From positions 170,910 to 234,909 of the forward strand of contig DASXPH010000098.1 of the NCBI GenBank assembly GCA_036493735.1: a stretch of DNA of 64,000 nt. The letters run 5' to 3'. Position numbers and translations under genes: made by a program. Positions 26,077 through 37,922 of the stretch are shown piece after piece; the first letter of the stretch is position 1, and every line of letters starts with the position of its first letter. This stretch comes from AG2 sp036493735. Its GTDB lineage: Bacteria > Gemmatimonadota > Gemmatimonadetes > Gemmatimonadales > Gemmatimonadaceae. Under the pieces are notes generated by a model. That model was not told the DNA's origin. It was given only the letters and a program-made list of their open reading frames with translations, and made no database searches.

Positions 26077-27809
26077 CAGGAAATCGGCCGCAGACGAAGC
26101 GGGGCAGGTTGCACGATGCGCACCACCGGGAAGACACGCTGGTTCGCCCAGGGGTCCAACACATTCCAGTCGACGAATCCGTCGTCGCTCGAGGGCTCGA
26201 GCAGATACATCGCGAGAATCCCGAGCGGTTGCCCGGTGCGCACGACATATGTTCCGTTGGGAAGCGAGCGCGACCCCGCGGTGCCCCATGAGCCATCGAT
26301 GTGCCGCTCGCGATGGCGCTGGAACGGCTGCGCGGCCGTGCTCGTCGAATCGATGGTGAATTCGGCGACGTTCGCGTCGGACGATTGCGTGATCTCCTCG
26401 ACGATGACGCCGTGCATAACGAGTCGCTTGACGATCGAATCGCCGACGTCGCGCGGGAAGGCGTAGCCCCACGGCACCGGTACGCTGAGTGTGGGCGCGA
26501 ACCGATCGTAGATCGGCATGTTGACGTCGTTGACGCGACCCGTGCGCCTGACGCCCCGCGGCAGGCCAGCCTCGTAGCGCGTCGAATCGCCCGGGGTGCG
26601 GACGATCTCCTCGACGCGAATCGGGCCCGATTTCTTGGAGAAGATGCTCGAGCGGATGGGAATCTGCTTCCCTGCCGAACGGGGATCGTTGCCCCAGCCG
26701 GTCGTCCGTGTAGAAGCCTCGCGCGACAGGTCGTAGATGTCTTCGGCCTCGTGGGCGACGTACGACAACAGCTCGCTCACGAAGTCGTACGTCGACGCGA
26801 CGCGACGCGCGAAGGGATCATGCGAATAGGCCTCGCTCAACACCGAGATGCGTCCACGCAGCCCGAAATAGTTCGTCCCGAAGCGCGGCCGCGCGTCGTA
26901 CGTCTCCCATGCCGTCGGCGCGCCCTGCTCGCGCGGGAAGTTGCCATAGTCGAAGACATAGAAGCCGTTATGGTCGAGCATCTTCTGACGAATGTCGACG
27001 AGCATCGTGTCGCGCGTATACGGTCCGGTGAACAAGGCCGCCGGATTCAGCGACCCGGCGTATGTGAGCGCGTAACCGTGATAGCTGCCGTCGGTCGTGT
27101 GCAGGTCGACGAACACGTCCGGATCCCAGGCGCGAAACATCGCCAGCGAGGCGATCGTCTCCGGCGCTTCGGCCTTGATGTAGTCACGATTGAGGTCGAG
27201 CCCCTGCGCGTTCGCGCGCGTGCCGACGAGTGGTGGACCGTTCTGCTCCGTGCGATTGCGCTCCTGCGCGGCGAAACGCTCGTTGCCGTCGGCGTTGTAG
27301 ATCGGGACGGCGATGAGAACTATTGAATCGAGCACGTTCGCATGGCCGTCGAAGAGCAGATCGCGCAACTGCGCGAGGAGCGCTTCCTTCCCCTCGACTT
27401 CGCCGGCGTGGATATTCGCCTGGACGTACACGATCGGCCGCTGGAGCTGCTTCGCTTCCATCGGGGTCGTCACCACCGGCCGCGAGGCGATGACGAATGG
27501 GATGTCGCGTCCCTCGGTGGTCTTGCCGATCGAGCCGACATACATCTTCGCCCCGAGGATTCGTAACGAGTCGATGTACTGCTTCACGTCGTCGTAGCTG
27601 GAGGTCTCGGTGAAGTGCGTCCGCTCGGCGTGGGTCAGAGGGCGCGCCTTGGCGAGATTGCCTGGATATCGGCTACGCGTTGGCGCTTCGGACGATGGCG
27701 CCGAAGGCGGGGTACAGCTCGCGACCATCGCCGACGACAGGAACAGGGCCGCGAGCGCATATGCTCGGCTCACTGTTCGTCGCCTATCGCTCGTGAGGCG
27801 CTCCGGCAT
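26076..27809 (-). CDS. M14 family zinc carboxypeptidase, lipoprotein
   Basis: A 577-residue secreted metallocarboxypeptidase. A lipoprotein signal ends with Cys32 (MVASC). The M14 fold shows zinc ligands in NIHAGEVEGKEA (HxxE) and the distal His in DLHTTDGSYHGY, with Arg and Asn substrate ligands in LDLNRDY. A Glu in SEAYSHDPF is the probable catalytic base. A beta-rich domain of about 200 residues follows. The start at 27809 is chosen because the upstream in-frame extension is encoded by the G-rich repeat element. It is coupled to proline dehydrogenase, so it may feed proline-rich peptide breakdown. Confidence 0.88.
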   Translation of the reverse strand: MPERLTSDRRRTVSRAYALAALFLSSAMVASCTPPSAPSSEAPTRSRYPGNLAKARPLTHAERTHFTETSSYDDVKQYIDSLRILGAKMYVGSIGKTTEGRDIPFVIASRPVVTTPMEAKQLQRPIVYVQANIHAGEVEGKEALLAQLRDLLFDGHANVLDSIVLIAVPIYNADGNERFAAQERNRTEQNGPPLVGTRANAQGLDLNRDYIKAEAPETIASLAMFRAWDPDVFVDLHTTDGSYHGYALTYAGSLNPAALFTGPYTRDTMLVDIRQKMLDHNGFYVFDYGNFPREQGAPTAWETYDARPRFGTNYFGLRGRISVLSEAYSHDPFARRVASTYDFVSELLSYVAHEAEDIYDLSREASTRTTGWGNDPRSAGKQIPIRSSIFSKKSGPIRVEEIVRTPGDSTRYEAGLPRGVRRTGRVNDVNMPIYDRFAPTLSVPVPWGYAFPRDVGDSIVKRLVMHGVIVEEITQSSDANVAEFTIDSTSTAAQPFQRHRERHIDGSWGTAGSRSLPNGTYVVRTGQPLGILAMYLLEPSSDDGFVDWNVLDPWANQRVFPVVRIVQPAPLRLRPIS

Positions 27810-27877
27810 AGCGTCACGTTGTCCTTCCACGGCTGGAGAGAAAGGAAGTGTAGCCGGGGCGGACGGGTGAGGTCTAG

Positions 27878-27987
27878 TCGGTGGTGGTTGGTTGCTGGTG
27901 GTTGGTGGCTGGTAAGAAGGAAAGCCGGCGCGAAGCGCCGACACTCCGAATCCACCAATCACCAATCACCAGTCACCAACCACCACT
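27878..27987. repeat. G/C-rich-arm inverted element (GGTTGGTGG type) with terminator
   Basis: The G arm (about 27878-27914: GTGGTTGG, GCTGGTGG words) and a complementary C arm (about 27952-27987: CCACCAATCACC, CACCAACCACC) flank a GC hairpin at about 27923-27940 (GCCGGCGC/GCGCCGAC). Read on the minus strand, the hairpin is followed by TTTCCTTCTT, an intrinsic terminator for the gene at 27987. The stop of that gene is immediately followed by the arm. Confidence 0.85.
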
Positions 27988-28625
27988 CAGGTCGCTCTCC
28001 CCGTATGCAGCATCGCGCCGCGAGCGCGAGTCTGGGCGGCAGTGGCGGCATCGGCACCATTCTCGATGTCCACGCGCACGTTGCGCTGGAACATCGTGTA
28101 ATCCGCATCACGAAGACCGGCCCGCGCGAGCGACAGCACGACATCGGAGGCAATCGCAACCGGAACACCACGCGCAATGAGATCGGTCGCGACGGTCAGG
28201 GGGAGCGTGACGTGGGTGCGGCCAGCGCGCTGCGAGGCGGAGCGGAGCTGCGCGAGATTTCGCATCGGCACGCCGGCGTGGAGCGCATTCGCGCCGGCGT
28301 TGATCTCATCGATGCTCGCGCCAGCGCCGAGCGCCGCGCGTGCGCTTCGCAGCTCGGCATAGAGGCCGCGCACGGCGATGACGATCCGTCCACCGTCCGC
28401 GCCCTTCTTCTCACCCTCGAGTGCTTTATCAATGAGCGGCTCGGTGGGTAACCGCGTCCTCCGCGCGGAGTCGATGACGGCGGCGACGGCAACCCGTGTC
28501 GAGGAGTCGAGGCGTGCAAGTCGGACATCGCCGTCGCGCTGCTGCGCTCGAGTCATCCGCAGCGGCAGCACAAGGACGATGCACGCGCCAGCCACGAGCG
28601 CGGCGGCGCGCAAAAACCGCTTCAC
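27987..28625 (-). CDS. Exported hypothetical protein, 212 aa
   Basis: A signal peptide (about 1-27, ending near RMTRAQ) precedes a helical, Ala/Arg-rich 185-residue domain with motifs such as LPTEPLIDKALEGEKKGADGGRI and ALGAGASIDEI. Proteins of this kind are often seen downstream of ECF operons in this type of genome, but I do not recognise a named family. The start overlaps the stop of the glycogen-binding-domain gene by four bases, placing it third in ECF operon 2. A repeat-associated terminator follows its stop. Confidence 0.68.
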   Translation of the reverse strand: MKRFLRAAALVAGACIVLVLPLRMTRAQQRDGDVRLARLDSSTRVAVAAVIDSARRTRLPTEPLIDKALEGEKKGADGGRIVIAVRGLYAELRSARAALGAGASIDEINAGANALHAGVPMRNLAQLRSASQRAGRTHVTLPLTVATDLIARGVPVAIASDVVLSLARAGLRDADYTMFQRNVRVDIENGADAATAAQTRARGAMLHTGRAT

Positions 28626-29224
28626 CGAGTTGCGTCTCCCGCCTCGACGACGAGCGCGGAATTCGGCATCCCATAATCGTCGTCGATCACCTTGGGAGCG
28701 GTGGGATCAGCGACCCAGAGGCTGTCGTCCACGACGAACGAGTACCGATGATGCCCTTCCGGGATCGCGGCCGTCACCGACCACACCCCACCACCGCGAT
28801 GCTGGGCGTGATACTCCGGATGTGAGGCATCCCAATCGTTGAAGTCTCCCACCAGCTGCACCTTGCGCGCGGTTGGCGCGACGAGGACGAACTGGACCGT
28901 CCGGCGAGCACCCCCGTGGGCCGACGGGATGCGCTCGGAGGCGACGTCCGAACGAGTGTCCGCGGCGCGCGAGGAACGCAATGCCCCGATCGCGTGGCCG
29001 GCAGAGAGCGCCACAGCGAACAACAGCGTCGCCGCGATACCGGAGATCAGTGGACTCACCGTGATGGTGCGCGGGCGGAGGGCGCGCGCCCACGCGCCGT
29101 AGCGATGCCGCGGCAGCGTCCGCACGGCATTCATGACACCGCGATCGAATTCGTCATCGAGCTTTACCGGTCGCCGCAGCTCCGCGACGACCCTCTGGAT
29201 CCAACTTTCAGGAATGCCTCGCAT
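28622..29224 (-). CDS. Membrane protein with extracytoplasmic glycogen-binding (CBM48/AMPK-like) domain, anti-sigma position
   Basis: 200 residues. The cytoplasmic N-terminus of about 50 residues lacks a zinc-finger Cys/His set. A transmembrane helix lies at about 56-78. After a short linker a CBM48-like domain follows (about 105-195), with VQLVGDFNDWD, GGGVWSVTAAIPEGHHRYSFVVD and DPTAPKVIDDDYG. The CBM48/E-set domain binds alpha-glucans in other proteins. Its position directly after an ECF sigma gene, with a 17-nt overlap, suggests it is a membrane anti-sigma factor sensing a carbohydrate or envelope signal; that role is inference. Confidence 0.8.
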   Translation of the reverse strand: MRGIPESWIQRVVAELRRPVKLDDEFDRGVMNAVRTLPRHRYGAWARALRPRTITVSPLISGIAATLLFAVALSAGHAIGALRSSRAADTRSDVASERIPSAHGGARRTVQFVLVAPTARKVQLVGDFNDWDASHPEYHAQHRGGGVWSVTAAIPEGHHRYSFVVDDSLWVADPTAPKVIDDDYGMPNSALVVEAGDATR

Positions 29225-29807
29225 CGTTCACCTCGGGGAGCCCACGCTCCACACGTACCTCGCGATCGTCGCGGACGTCACTCAAGAGCTCACGCAAGCG
29301 ATCGCAGGCACGCATCACCCGCATCTTCAGAGCGGAAACGCCCGCCCCCGTCAGCTGTGACATCTCGTCGTACCCCAACTCTTCCACGTACTTCAGCAGG
29401 AACGCTTCACGCTGCTCCGGACGGAGGCGACTCAACGCTCGTTCGATCTCTTCGCGCCATGCGCTGCGCTCGGCCGGATGCTCTTCGGCCGCCTCGTGCA
29501 GAGCGAGTTCGTCGCTCACGAAGGTGCGCGCCCGACGTCCGCGACGCGCGCCAACGGTCCGGCAGCGGTTTACGAGAATGCGAAACAACCACGCCCCGAA
29601 CCGCTCGGGATCTTCGCACCGGGCGAGCGAGCGATACGCACGCGTGAACGCGTCCTGCAAAGCCTCTTCCGCGTCCTCGCGATTCCCGAGCATGTGGAGC
29701 GCATACCGCGCATAGCGATCGCGATACCGGTTCACCAGCTCGGCGTACAGCTCGACGTCGCCTCGGAGCACGCATGCCACGATTTGCGCGTCCGTGCTAC
29801 GATCCAT
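29208..29807 (-). CDS. ECF RNA polymerase sigma factor
   Basis: 199 residues with sigma region 2 (about 20-90: ELVNRYRDRYARYALHMLGNREDAEEALQDAFTRAYRSL) and region 4 (about 120-185: RLRPEQREAFLLKYVEELGYDEMSQLTGAGVSALKMRVMRACDRLRELL). An acidic-basic linker contains GARRGRRARTF. It overlaps the downstream membrane CBM48 gene by 17 nt, implying a stoichiometric sigma/anti-sigma pair. The promoter region is only 58 bp before fadJ, which reads the same way, so read-through from fadJ is possible. Confidence 0.92.
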   Translation of the reverse strand: MDRSTDAQIVACVLRGDVELYAELVNRYRDRYARYALHMLGNREDAEEALQDAFTRAYRSLARCEDPERFGAWLFRILVNRCRTVGARRGRRARTFVSDELALHEAAEEHPAERSAWREEIERALSRLRPEQREAFLLKYVEELGYDEMSQLTGAGVSALKMRVMRACDRLRELLSDVRDDREVRVERGLPEVNDARHS

Positions 29808-29865
29808 GCGTGACAGACCTTGCGGTGAGAGAGGGGGTCACATGCGGAGGGCCTAGCCCCTGTTC

Positions 29866-32037
29866 TTAGCTAACTGGCCGTCCTTCAGTTGGGTAGAAGG
29901 TTTTGCTTTCTTTAGCCATCTCCACGAGCAGTTGGGCCGCCTCGAAGCGAGGGGGATAGCGCGTATTCAGCTCCTGGAGTTGGCGTACGATCGATGCGAT
30001 CCCGACGGTATCGACGTAGCGGAATGGGCCGCCGCGGAATGGCGGGAAGCCGATGCCGAAAACAGCGCCGACATCGCCGTCACGCACATTGCGAAGAATC
30101 CCTTCCTGCAGGCAGCGCGCCGCCTCGTTCACCATCGCCAGCACGCAGCGACGGACCATCTCCTCGGCCGGAATCGGGACATGCTGTCCAGCATTGGCTC
30201 GCGCCGTCGCGCCGATGATCTGATAGATGGAGCTGTCGACCTCCCCCTTCTTGCCGCTGGCGTCGTACCTGTAAAAACCGCTGCGCCCCTTTCGCCCCAG
30301 GCGGCCCGCTGTGACGACGCGACGCATCGCCTCCGAGGGGGTCATGCGAACGCCCAATGCATCGGCGAGGACGAGACCGACCTTTCCGCCGACATCGATA
30401 CCGACTTCGTCGAGCAGCGTGATGGGGCCGACAGGAAACCCGAAGTCGACGAGTGCCTTGTCGATCGCGTCGATCGCCGCGCCTTCGTCGAGGAGGCGAC
30501 CAGCTTCATTCATGTAGGCGGACAACGTGCGCGTCGTGTAAAAGCCCGGCCCGTCGTTGACGACAATCACTGTCTTGCCGAGTTGCTTGCCATAGGCGAC
30601 TGCCGTCACCGCCGCGTCCTTCGTCGTTTGCGGAGTGACGATCACCTCGAGCAGCGGCATCTTGTGCACGGGTGAGAAGAAGTGCATGCCGAGCACCTGC
30701 TCCGGCCTTTGCGCGACTTCGGCGATCCTGCCGATCGGGATGGTGCTCGTGTTCGAGGCGTAGATCGCGTCATCGGGCATGGCCGGCTCGACCTCGCGGA
30801 GCACGCGATGTTTGAGATCCAGATCCTCGAACACTGCCTCGATCACAAGGTCGACGTTCCCGAAGCCGGTGTACTCGGTGGTGCCGCCGACGAGCGACAT
30901 CATGTCGTCGAACTGCGGGCGACTGATCTGCTTCTTGGTGAGCCGCTCCTTGACCACCTCGCGCACGGCGGCGAGTCCCTTTCCCACCCGTGCGGTGTCG
31001 GTATCCTTGAGCCTAACGAGCGTGTCCTGTTGCACCGCGACCGAGGTGATGCCGGCGCCCATGAACCCGGCGCCGAGCACACCGATCTTCTCCACCTCGT
31101 GCGCTGGCGGCGCGGGCGCCGGTACGCCCGGATCCTTCTTGAGTGAATTGGTGGCGAAGAAGAGGAAAATGAGCTGACGCGAAACTTCGGTCATCGCCAG
31201 CTCGCCGAAGCGCCGCGATTCCTCGCGATAGCCCGCCTCCTCGCCCAAGTCGTAGCGCGCGCGAACGACGTCGAGGGCGGCGAGGGGCGCCGGATACAAG
31301 CCGTGCGTCTGCTTCAACACGCTCTCGCGCGCCCGCCTGAACACGAGCGAGCGACCGAACCGGTTCCCCTCGACGAGCAACCCCTCGGCGCCGCGCTCGA
31401 CGCGTCCCTTCGACCGCTGGCGCGTGCCCGCACCGAGCTCGCGGGCTCGCTGCACGGCGATGTCGCGGAGGATCGCCGGATGCACGACGTCGTCGACGAG
31501 TCCCATCTTGAGCGCCTTACGCGGCCGCACGTTGCGGCCGCGAAGGATCATGTCCAATGCGTTAGGCAGTCCGACCAGCTTCGGCAGCCGTTGCGTTCCG
31601 CCGGTTCCCGGGATGAGCCCGAGCTGTACCTCGGGCAATCCGAGGACCGTCTTCGGATGCTCGGTCGCGATGCGCCAGGCACAGGCAAGCGCCGTCTCGA
31701 GACCACCGCCCAGGCACGCGCCATTGATCGCCGCGACAACGGGCACCCGCAGCCGCTCGAGGCGCGACAGCATCTTCTGACCCGTGTAGCTCGCCTGCTC
31801 GGCGTCTTCCGCGGTTTTGAACTCGAGAAACTGCTCGATGTCGGCGCCGGCGATGAAGTTATCGGGCTTGCCGGAGATCAGGACCGCGCCGGTGACCGAG
31901 TTGTCGCGCTCGATCTCGTCGAACAACACCCTCAACTCCTCGGCGAGTGCGAGACTCAGCGTATTGACGGGCGCCCCGGCAACATCGAGCGAGAGGATCG
32001 CAACATCGCCGTCGCGGGTGAGCGAGATGGAGGGCAT
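29866..32037 (-). CDS. fadJ: Bifunctional enoyl-CoA hydratase / 3-hydroxyacyl-CoA dehydrogenase (FadJ/FadB-like)
   Basis: 723 residues. The N-terminal crotonase domain (about 1-190: SGKPDNFIAGADI, INGACLGGGLETALAC, PEVQLGLIPGTGGTQRLP with catalytic Glu) is followed by a linker. The NAD-binding Rossmann fold starts with GVLGAGFMGAGI (about 322-333). Dehydrogenase helices include ASNTSTIPI, GMHFFSPVHKMPLLEVI and VNDGPGFYTTR. It catalyses hydration then NAD-dependent oxidation in fatty-acid beta-oxidation. It is co-oriented downstream of fadI, separated by a G-rich inverted element, and so probably forms the alpha part of the FadJ-FadI complex. Confidence 0.94.
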   Translation of the reverse strand: MPSISLTRDGDVAILSLDVAGAPVNTLSLALAEELRVLFDEIERDNSVTGAVLISGKPDNFIAGADIEQFLEFKTAEDAEQASYTGQKMLSRLERLRVPVVAAINGACLGGGLETALACAWRIATEHPKTVLGLPEVQLGLIPGTGGTQRLPKLVGLPNALDMILRGRNVRPRKALKMGLVDDVVHPAILRDIAVQRARELGAGTRQRSKGRVERGAEGLLVEGNRFGRSLVFRRARESVLKQTHGLYPAPLAALDVVRARYDLGEEAGYREESRRFGELAMTEVSRQLIFLFFATNSLKKDPGVPAPAPPAHEVEKIGVLGAGFMGAGITSVAVQQDTLVRLKDTDTARVGKGLAAVREVVKERLTKKQISRPQFDDMMSLVGGTTEYTGFGNVDLVIEAVFEDLDLKHRVLREVEPAMPDDAIYASNTSTIPIGRIAEVAQRPEQVLGMHFFSPVHKMPLLEVIVTPQTTKDAAVTAVAYGKQLGKTVIVVNDGPGFYTTRTLSAYMNEAGRLLDEGAAIDAIDKALVDFGFPVGPITLLDEVGIDVGGKVGLVLADALGVRMTPSEAMRRVVTAGRLGRKGRSGFYRYDASGKKGEVDSSIYQIIGATARANAGQHVPIPAEEMVRRCVLAMVNEAARCLQEGILRNVRDGDVGAVFGIGFPPFRGGPFRYVDTVGIASIVRQLQELNTRYPPRFEAAQLLVEMAKESKTFYPTEGRPVS

Positions 32038-32150
32038 GAGGCTAGGGCTAGGGATTAAAGGCTCGGGGCCAGGGGCTAGGGGTAGGGGCCTTAGGGCCGG
32101 CAGCGACCATCTCCGCGCGTGGCTCTAGCCCCTAGTCCCTAACCCCTAGC
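32038..32150. repeat. G/C-rich-arm inverted element (GGGGCTAGGG type) between fadI and fadJ
   Basis: The G arm (about 32040-32090: GGCTAGGG, GGGGCTAGGGG, TAGGGGCC) and the C arm (about 32128-32150: CTAGCCCCTAG, CCCTAACCCCTAGC) can pair over most of their length. The centre has no T-tract hairpin, so it is not an obvious terminator. The C arm, read on the minus strand, overlaps the fadI 3-prime end and supplies its stop codon (GGGGTTAG). The sequence flavour differs from neighbouring elements. Confidence 0.8.
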
Positions 32151-33446
32151 ACCTCTCTCGACCACCATGGCGTGTCCCATGCCGCCGGCGGCACAGACTG
32201 TCATGAGGCCGAATTCTCCATCGCGGCGACGCAGCTCGTTCACGAGCGTCGTGAGAATCCGGCCGCCGGTGGCGCCGAATGGGTGACCGATGGAGATCGA
32301 GCCACCCATAACGTTGAGCCGCGCCGGATCCACCTCGCCGACGGGTTTATCGAAGCCGGCACGCTGCGCCCAGTCGCGCGAGACGAAACCCTTCAGATTG
32401 GACAGCACCTGCGCGGCGAACGCTTCGTGCATCTCGACGAGATCCATATCGTCGAGGCCGAGGCCCGCCCGCTTCAACGCGACCGGCGCGGCAAGCACGG
32501 GGCCCATCAGCAATTGCTCACCAGGATCCAGCGCCGCGTACGCGTACGAGCGAATGTAGGCGAGCGGCTGGTATCCTAACGCTTTCGCCCGCTCCTCGCT
32601 CATCAGCAGCACCGCGCTCGCACCGTCGGTGAGCGGCGACGAGTTCCCAGCCGTCACCGAGCCGTAGCGTCTGTCAAAGACGGGCTTCAACGCCGCGAGC
32701 TGCTCGAGCGACGAATCGGTGCGGATGCCGTTGTCCGACGACAGCGCCGTCTCGAGCTTGGGTGGCAGATAGACCGGGACGATCTCCGCCGTCAGGCGAC
32801 AGTCGCGCGTGCCCTCGGCCGCCCGGACGTGCGAGCGGAGCGCGAACTCGTCCTGTTCCTCGCGCGAGATATGATTGATCTTCGCCATCTTCTCGGCGGA
32901 CTCGCCCATCGTCTCGCCAGTCGACGGCTCGGCGATTGCCGGCGTAATCGGAATGAGATCCTTCGGCCGGATGGAGCCGAGGAGCTTCACGCGCTGACCG
33001 GCGGAGCGGGCGCGCGAGAGCGCAACGAGCTTCTCCGACATACTGCGCGAGTGCAGAATCGGCACGTTGGACAGCGACTCGGCACCGCCGGCGATGACCA
33101 CGTCGTGATGTCCGAGCACGATCTGGTCGGCGGCGTCCGTGATCGCCTGGTTGGCTGACGCACACGCGCGGCTCACGGAGTACGCCTCGCAACCGCGCGG
33201 GAGCATCGGCATGAGCGAGATCTCGCGCGCGATGTTGGGCGCGATCACTGAAGGCACGACGGTGCCGTACACGATCGCGTCCACGTTCTTGCCGTCGAGA
33301 TTCGCCCGTTGAATCAGCTCCGCGACGGCGAGCTTGCCGAGCTCGATCGCGGTAAAGCCCTTGAGTGCCGTTCCCGCCTTGGCGAACGGCGTGCGGACGC
33401 CGGCCACGATCGCTACACGGCGGCCATTCGTTCCGAGTGTTGCCAT
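32139..33446 (-). CDS. fadI: Acetyl-CoA acyltransferase (3-ketoacyl-CoA thiolase, FadI-like)
   Basis: 435 residues of the thiolase fold. Nucleophile Cys lies in SRACASANQAI (about 92-102). Second-domain motifs are GNSSPLTDGASAVLLMSE (about 268-285), EMHEAFAAQVL (His, about 344-354) and NVMGGSISIGHPFGATGGR (His, about 380-398). C-terminal VCAAGGMGHAM carries the catalytic Cys. It cleaves 3-ketoacyl-CoA to acetyl-CoA and a shortened acyl-CoA. It lies upstream of fadJ on the same strand, the usual FadI-FadJ order. The last residues (GARG) and stop are encoded by the repeat element. Confidence 0.94.
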   Translation of the reverse strand: MATLGTNGRRVAIVAGVRTPFAKAGTALKGFTAIELGKLAVAELIQRANLDGKNVDAIVYGTVVPSVIAPNIAREISLMPMLPRGCEAYSVSRACASANQAITDAADQIVLGHHDVVIAGGAESLSNVPILHSRSMSEKLVALSRARSAGQRVKLLGSIRPKDLIPITPAIAEPSTGETMGESAEKMAKINHISREEQDEFALRSHVRAAEGTRDCRLTAEIVPVYLPPKLETALSSDNGIRTDSSLEQLAALKPVFDRRYGSVTAGNSSPLTDGASAVLLMSEERAKALGYQPLAYIRSYAYAALDPGEQLLMGPVLAAPVALKRAGLGLDDMDLVEMHEAFAAQVLSNLKGFVSRDWAQRAGFDKPVGEVDPARLNVMGGSISIGHPFGATGGRILTTLVNELRRRDGEFGLMTVCAAGGMGHAMVVERGARG

Positions 33447-33519
33447 GCTCGAAAGTTAGGTGGGTCCAAAAGAGCGGCAACGGCCCGTCAGTCTCTCCCA
33501 GCACTGGTAGTTTTGGTGA

Positions 33520-35205
33520 GTGCCTGACACGACTACAGGGAGGGACGCTCTGAACAGGGCCGCCACCAGCGAAAACGCCTCGCCGATCGCCATTCGACGC
33601 CGTCAGCTGGAAGCGCTGAGCAGCGACGATTTCGACGTCCTCGTCATCGGTGGCGGCATCACCGGCTGCGGCATTGCCCGGGACGCCGCTCTGCGCGGAT
33701 TCAGGGTGGCGCTCGTCGAGAAGGACGACTTCGCCAGCGGCACATCCAGCCGCTCGTCCAGGCTCGTGCACGGGGGGCTGCGATACCTGGAGCACGGCTA
33801 CTTGCATCTCGTCTTCGAGGCCAGCGGGGAGCGTCGTCGGCTGCTTCGGCTCGCGCCCCACCTCGTGCGTCCGCTCGCATTCCTCTGGCCGGTGTATACC
33901 GGCGCGCGCGTGCCGCGCTGGAAGCTGAACGCCGGCCTCACACTCTACGATGCGCTGGCACTATTTCGGAACGTCGGCACGCATCGGCGGCTGAGCGCGC
34001 GGCAGATCACGTCTCGCGAACCACAGCTCAAACGGGACGGGCTCGTCGGCGGCGCACGCTATTTCGACGCCGCCACGGATGACACGCGCCTAACGCTTGC
34101 GAACGCGATTGGCGCGCGCGAGGCGGGCGCCATCGTCGTCAATCACGCGCGCGTTGGCCAGATCCTCGTCGACGGGGGTGTTGCTCGCGGTGCACAGATC
34201 GAGGATACCCTCGACGGCGCGAAGATCGAGGCGCGCGCCAAGATCATCGTCAATGCCGCCGGGCCGTGGAGTGACGAGCTGCTTCGCCTCGGCGACGCGA
34301 ATGACGGACGCGCCGCGGTGCACGGCAGCAAGGGCGTTCACATCGCCGTGGCTCGCGACCGCATCGGCAATCACGGGGCGCTCACCCTGCTCGCACCCAA
34401 CGATGGCCGCGTCATGTTCATCCTGCCATCCAAGTGGCAGACGATCATCGGTACGACCGACACCTTCACCAACGCGCCACCCGACGAAGTCCGCGCGACG
34501 GAGCATGACGTCGCCTATCTCCTCGAGGCAGCGAACGCGTTCTTCCCCGACGCGCATCTCACGCGTCAGGACGTGATCAGCGCCTGGGCAGGCATTCGAC
34601 CGCTCATCGCCGGCGGCTCGAATGAGGGAGATCCAGGTGGTGCCTCACGGGAGCACGCGATCGCGCAGAATCTTCATGGCGTCGTGAGCATCACCGGCGG
34701 CAAACTGACGACCTATCGCGTGATGGCGGCCGAGGTCGTGGACGTCGTCGCGACTCGACTCGGCAGGCGCGCCGCGCGGCGTCCACCAACCACCAACGTC
34801 GCGTTGCCCGGCGGCGATCTCGCCTATATCGACGAAGCGGTTGCGGCGGCGGAGCGCGCGACCGCGGACGCCGAGCTTGCGAAGCATCTCGTGCACTCGT
34901 TCGGCAGCCGGTGGCCATCGGCTGCCGAGGAGATCGCAGCACAGGGCGGGAGCGAACGTCTTGGTGGCTCTGTCTACACGATCGGCGAGATGCGTTATGT
35001 CGCAAGGCACGAGCTTGCGTACACGTTGTCCGACCTGCTGCTTCGACGCACCCACCTCGGCTTCGAGACACGAGATCACGGCGCCGAGAGCGCGGCTCGC
35101 GTCGTGTCTGCCGTCGCCGACATTCTTGGCTGGAGTGCGACCGATATCGCGGCGCAACTCGCGGCGTACGAGCGCGACGTGCGGCGTATTTTCACGATTG
35201 ACTGA
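33520..35205 (+). CDS. glpD: FAD-dependent glycerol-3-phosphate dehydrogenase
   Basis: 561 residues. The FAD-binding GGGITGCGIARDAALRG lies at about 43-59, and the GlpD signature SGTSSRSSRLVHGGLRYLEH follows (about 72-92). MFILPSKWQTIIGTTDT and SAWAGIRPLI are family blocks near 310-390, and GGKLTTYRVMA near 390. A C-terminal helical domain completes the family length. It oxidises sn-glycerol-3-phosphate to dihydroxyacetone phosphate and passes electrons to quinone at the membrane face. The start is a GTG at 33520, chosen because the conserved FAD region begins about 35 residues later. It is divergent from fadI. Confidence 0.93.
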   Translation: MPDTTTGRDALNRAATSENASPIAIRRRQLEALSSDDFDVLVIGGGITGCGIARDAALRGFRVALVEKDDFASGTSSRSSRLVHGGLRYLEHGYLHLVFEASGERRRLLRLAPHLVRPLAFLWPVYTGARVPRWKLNAGLTLYDALALFRNVGTHRRLSARQITSREPQLKRDGLVGGARYFDAATDDTRLTLANAIGAREAGAIVVNHARVGQILVDGGVARGAQIEDTLDGAKIEARAKIIVNAAGPWSDELLRLGDANDGRAAVHGSKGVHIAVARDRIGNHGALTLLAPNDGRVMFILPSKWQTIIGTTDTFTNAPPDEVRATEHDVAYLLEAANAFFPDAHLTRQDVISAWAGIRPLIAGGSNEGDPGGASREHAIAQNLHGVVSITGGKLTTYRVMAAEVVDVVATRLGRRAARRPPTTNVALPGGDLAYIDEAVAAAERATADAELAKHLVHSFGSRWPSAAEEIAAQGGSERLGGSVYTIGEMRYVARHELAYTLSDLLLRRTHLGFETRDHGAESAARVVSAVADILGWSATDIAAQLAAYERDVRRIFTID

Positions 35206-35266
35206 AGCTGGTGACCGGTGATCGGTGGTGGTCAGTGAACGGTGGTCGGTGGTCACCGTTCACCGT

Positions 35267-35272
<6 letters not shown>
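35206..35272. repeat. G/C-rich-arm inverted element (GGTCGGTGG type)
   Basis: Between the convergent glpD and permease stops. The G arm is about 35211-35253 (GACCGGTGATCGG, GGTGGTCGGTGG) and the C arm 35254-35272. TGAACGGTG (35236-35244) and CACCGTTCA (35254-35262) form a perfect 9-bp hairpin that can serve as a shared terminator. No poly-T follows on either strand. Confidence 0.8.
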
Positions 35273-37918
<2,646 letters not shown>

Positions 37919-37922
37919 GCCA

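Noticed and set aside
24886..26466. 526-codon plus-strand frame opposite proline dehydrogenase
   Set aside because: Opposite-strand shadow; proline dehydrogenase motifs are unambiguous on the minus strand.
27810..27965. Longer start for the M14 peptidase at 27965
   Set aside because: The extension runs through the repeat element and precedes a clear lipoprotein signal at 27809.
32038..32150. Telomere-like or integrated mobile-element terminus
   Set aside because: No target-site duplication or transposase, and the same architecture recurs at other gene ends with different sequence.
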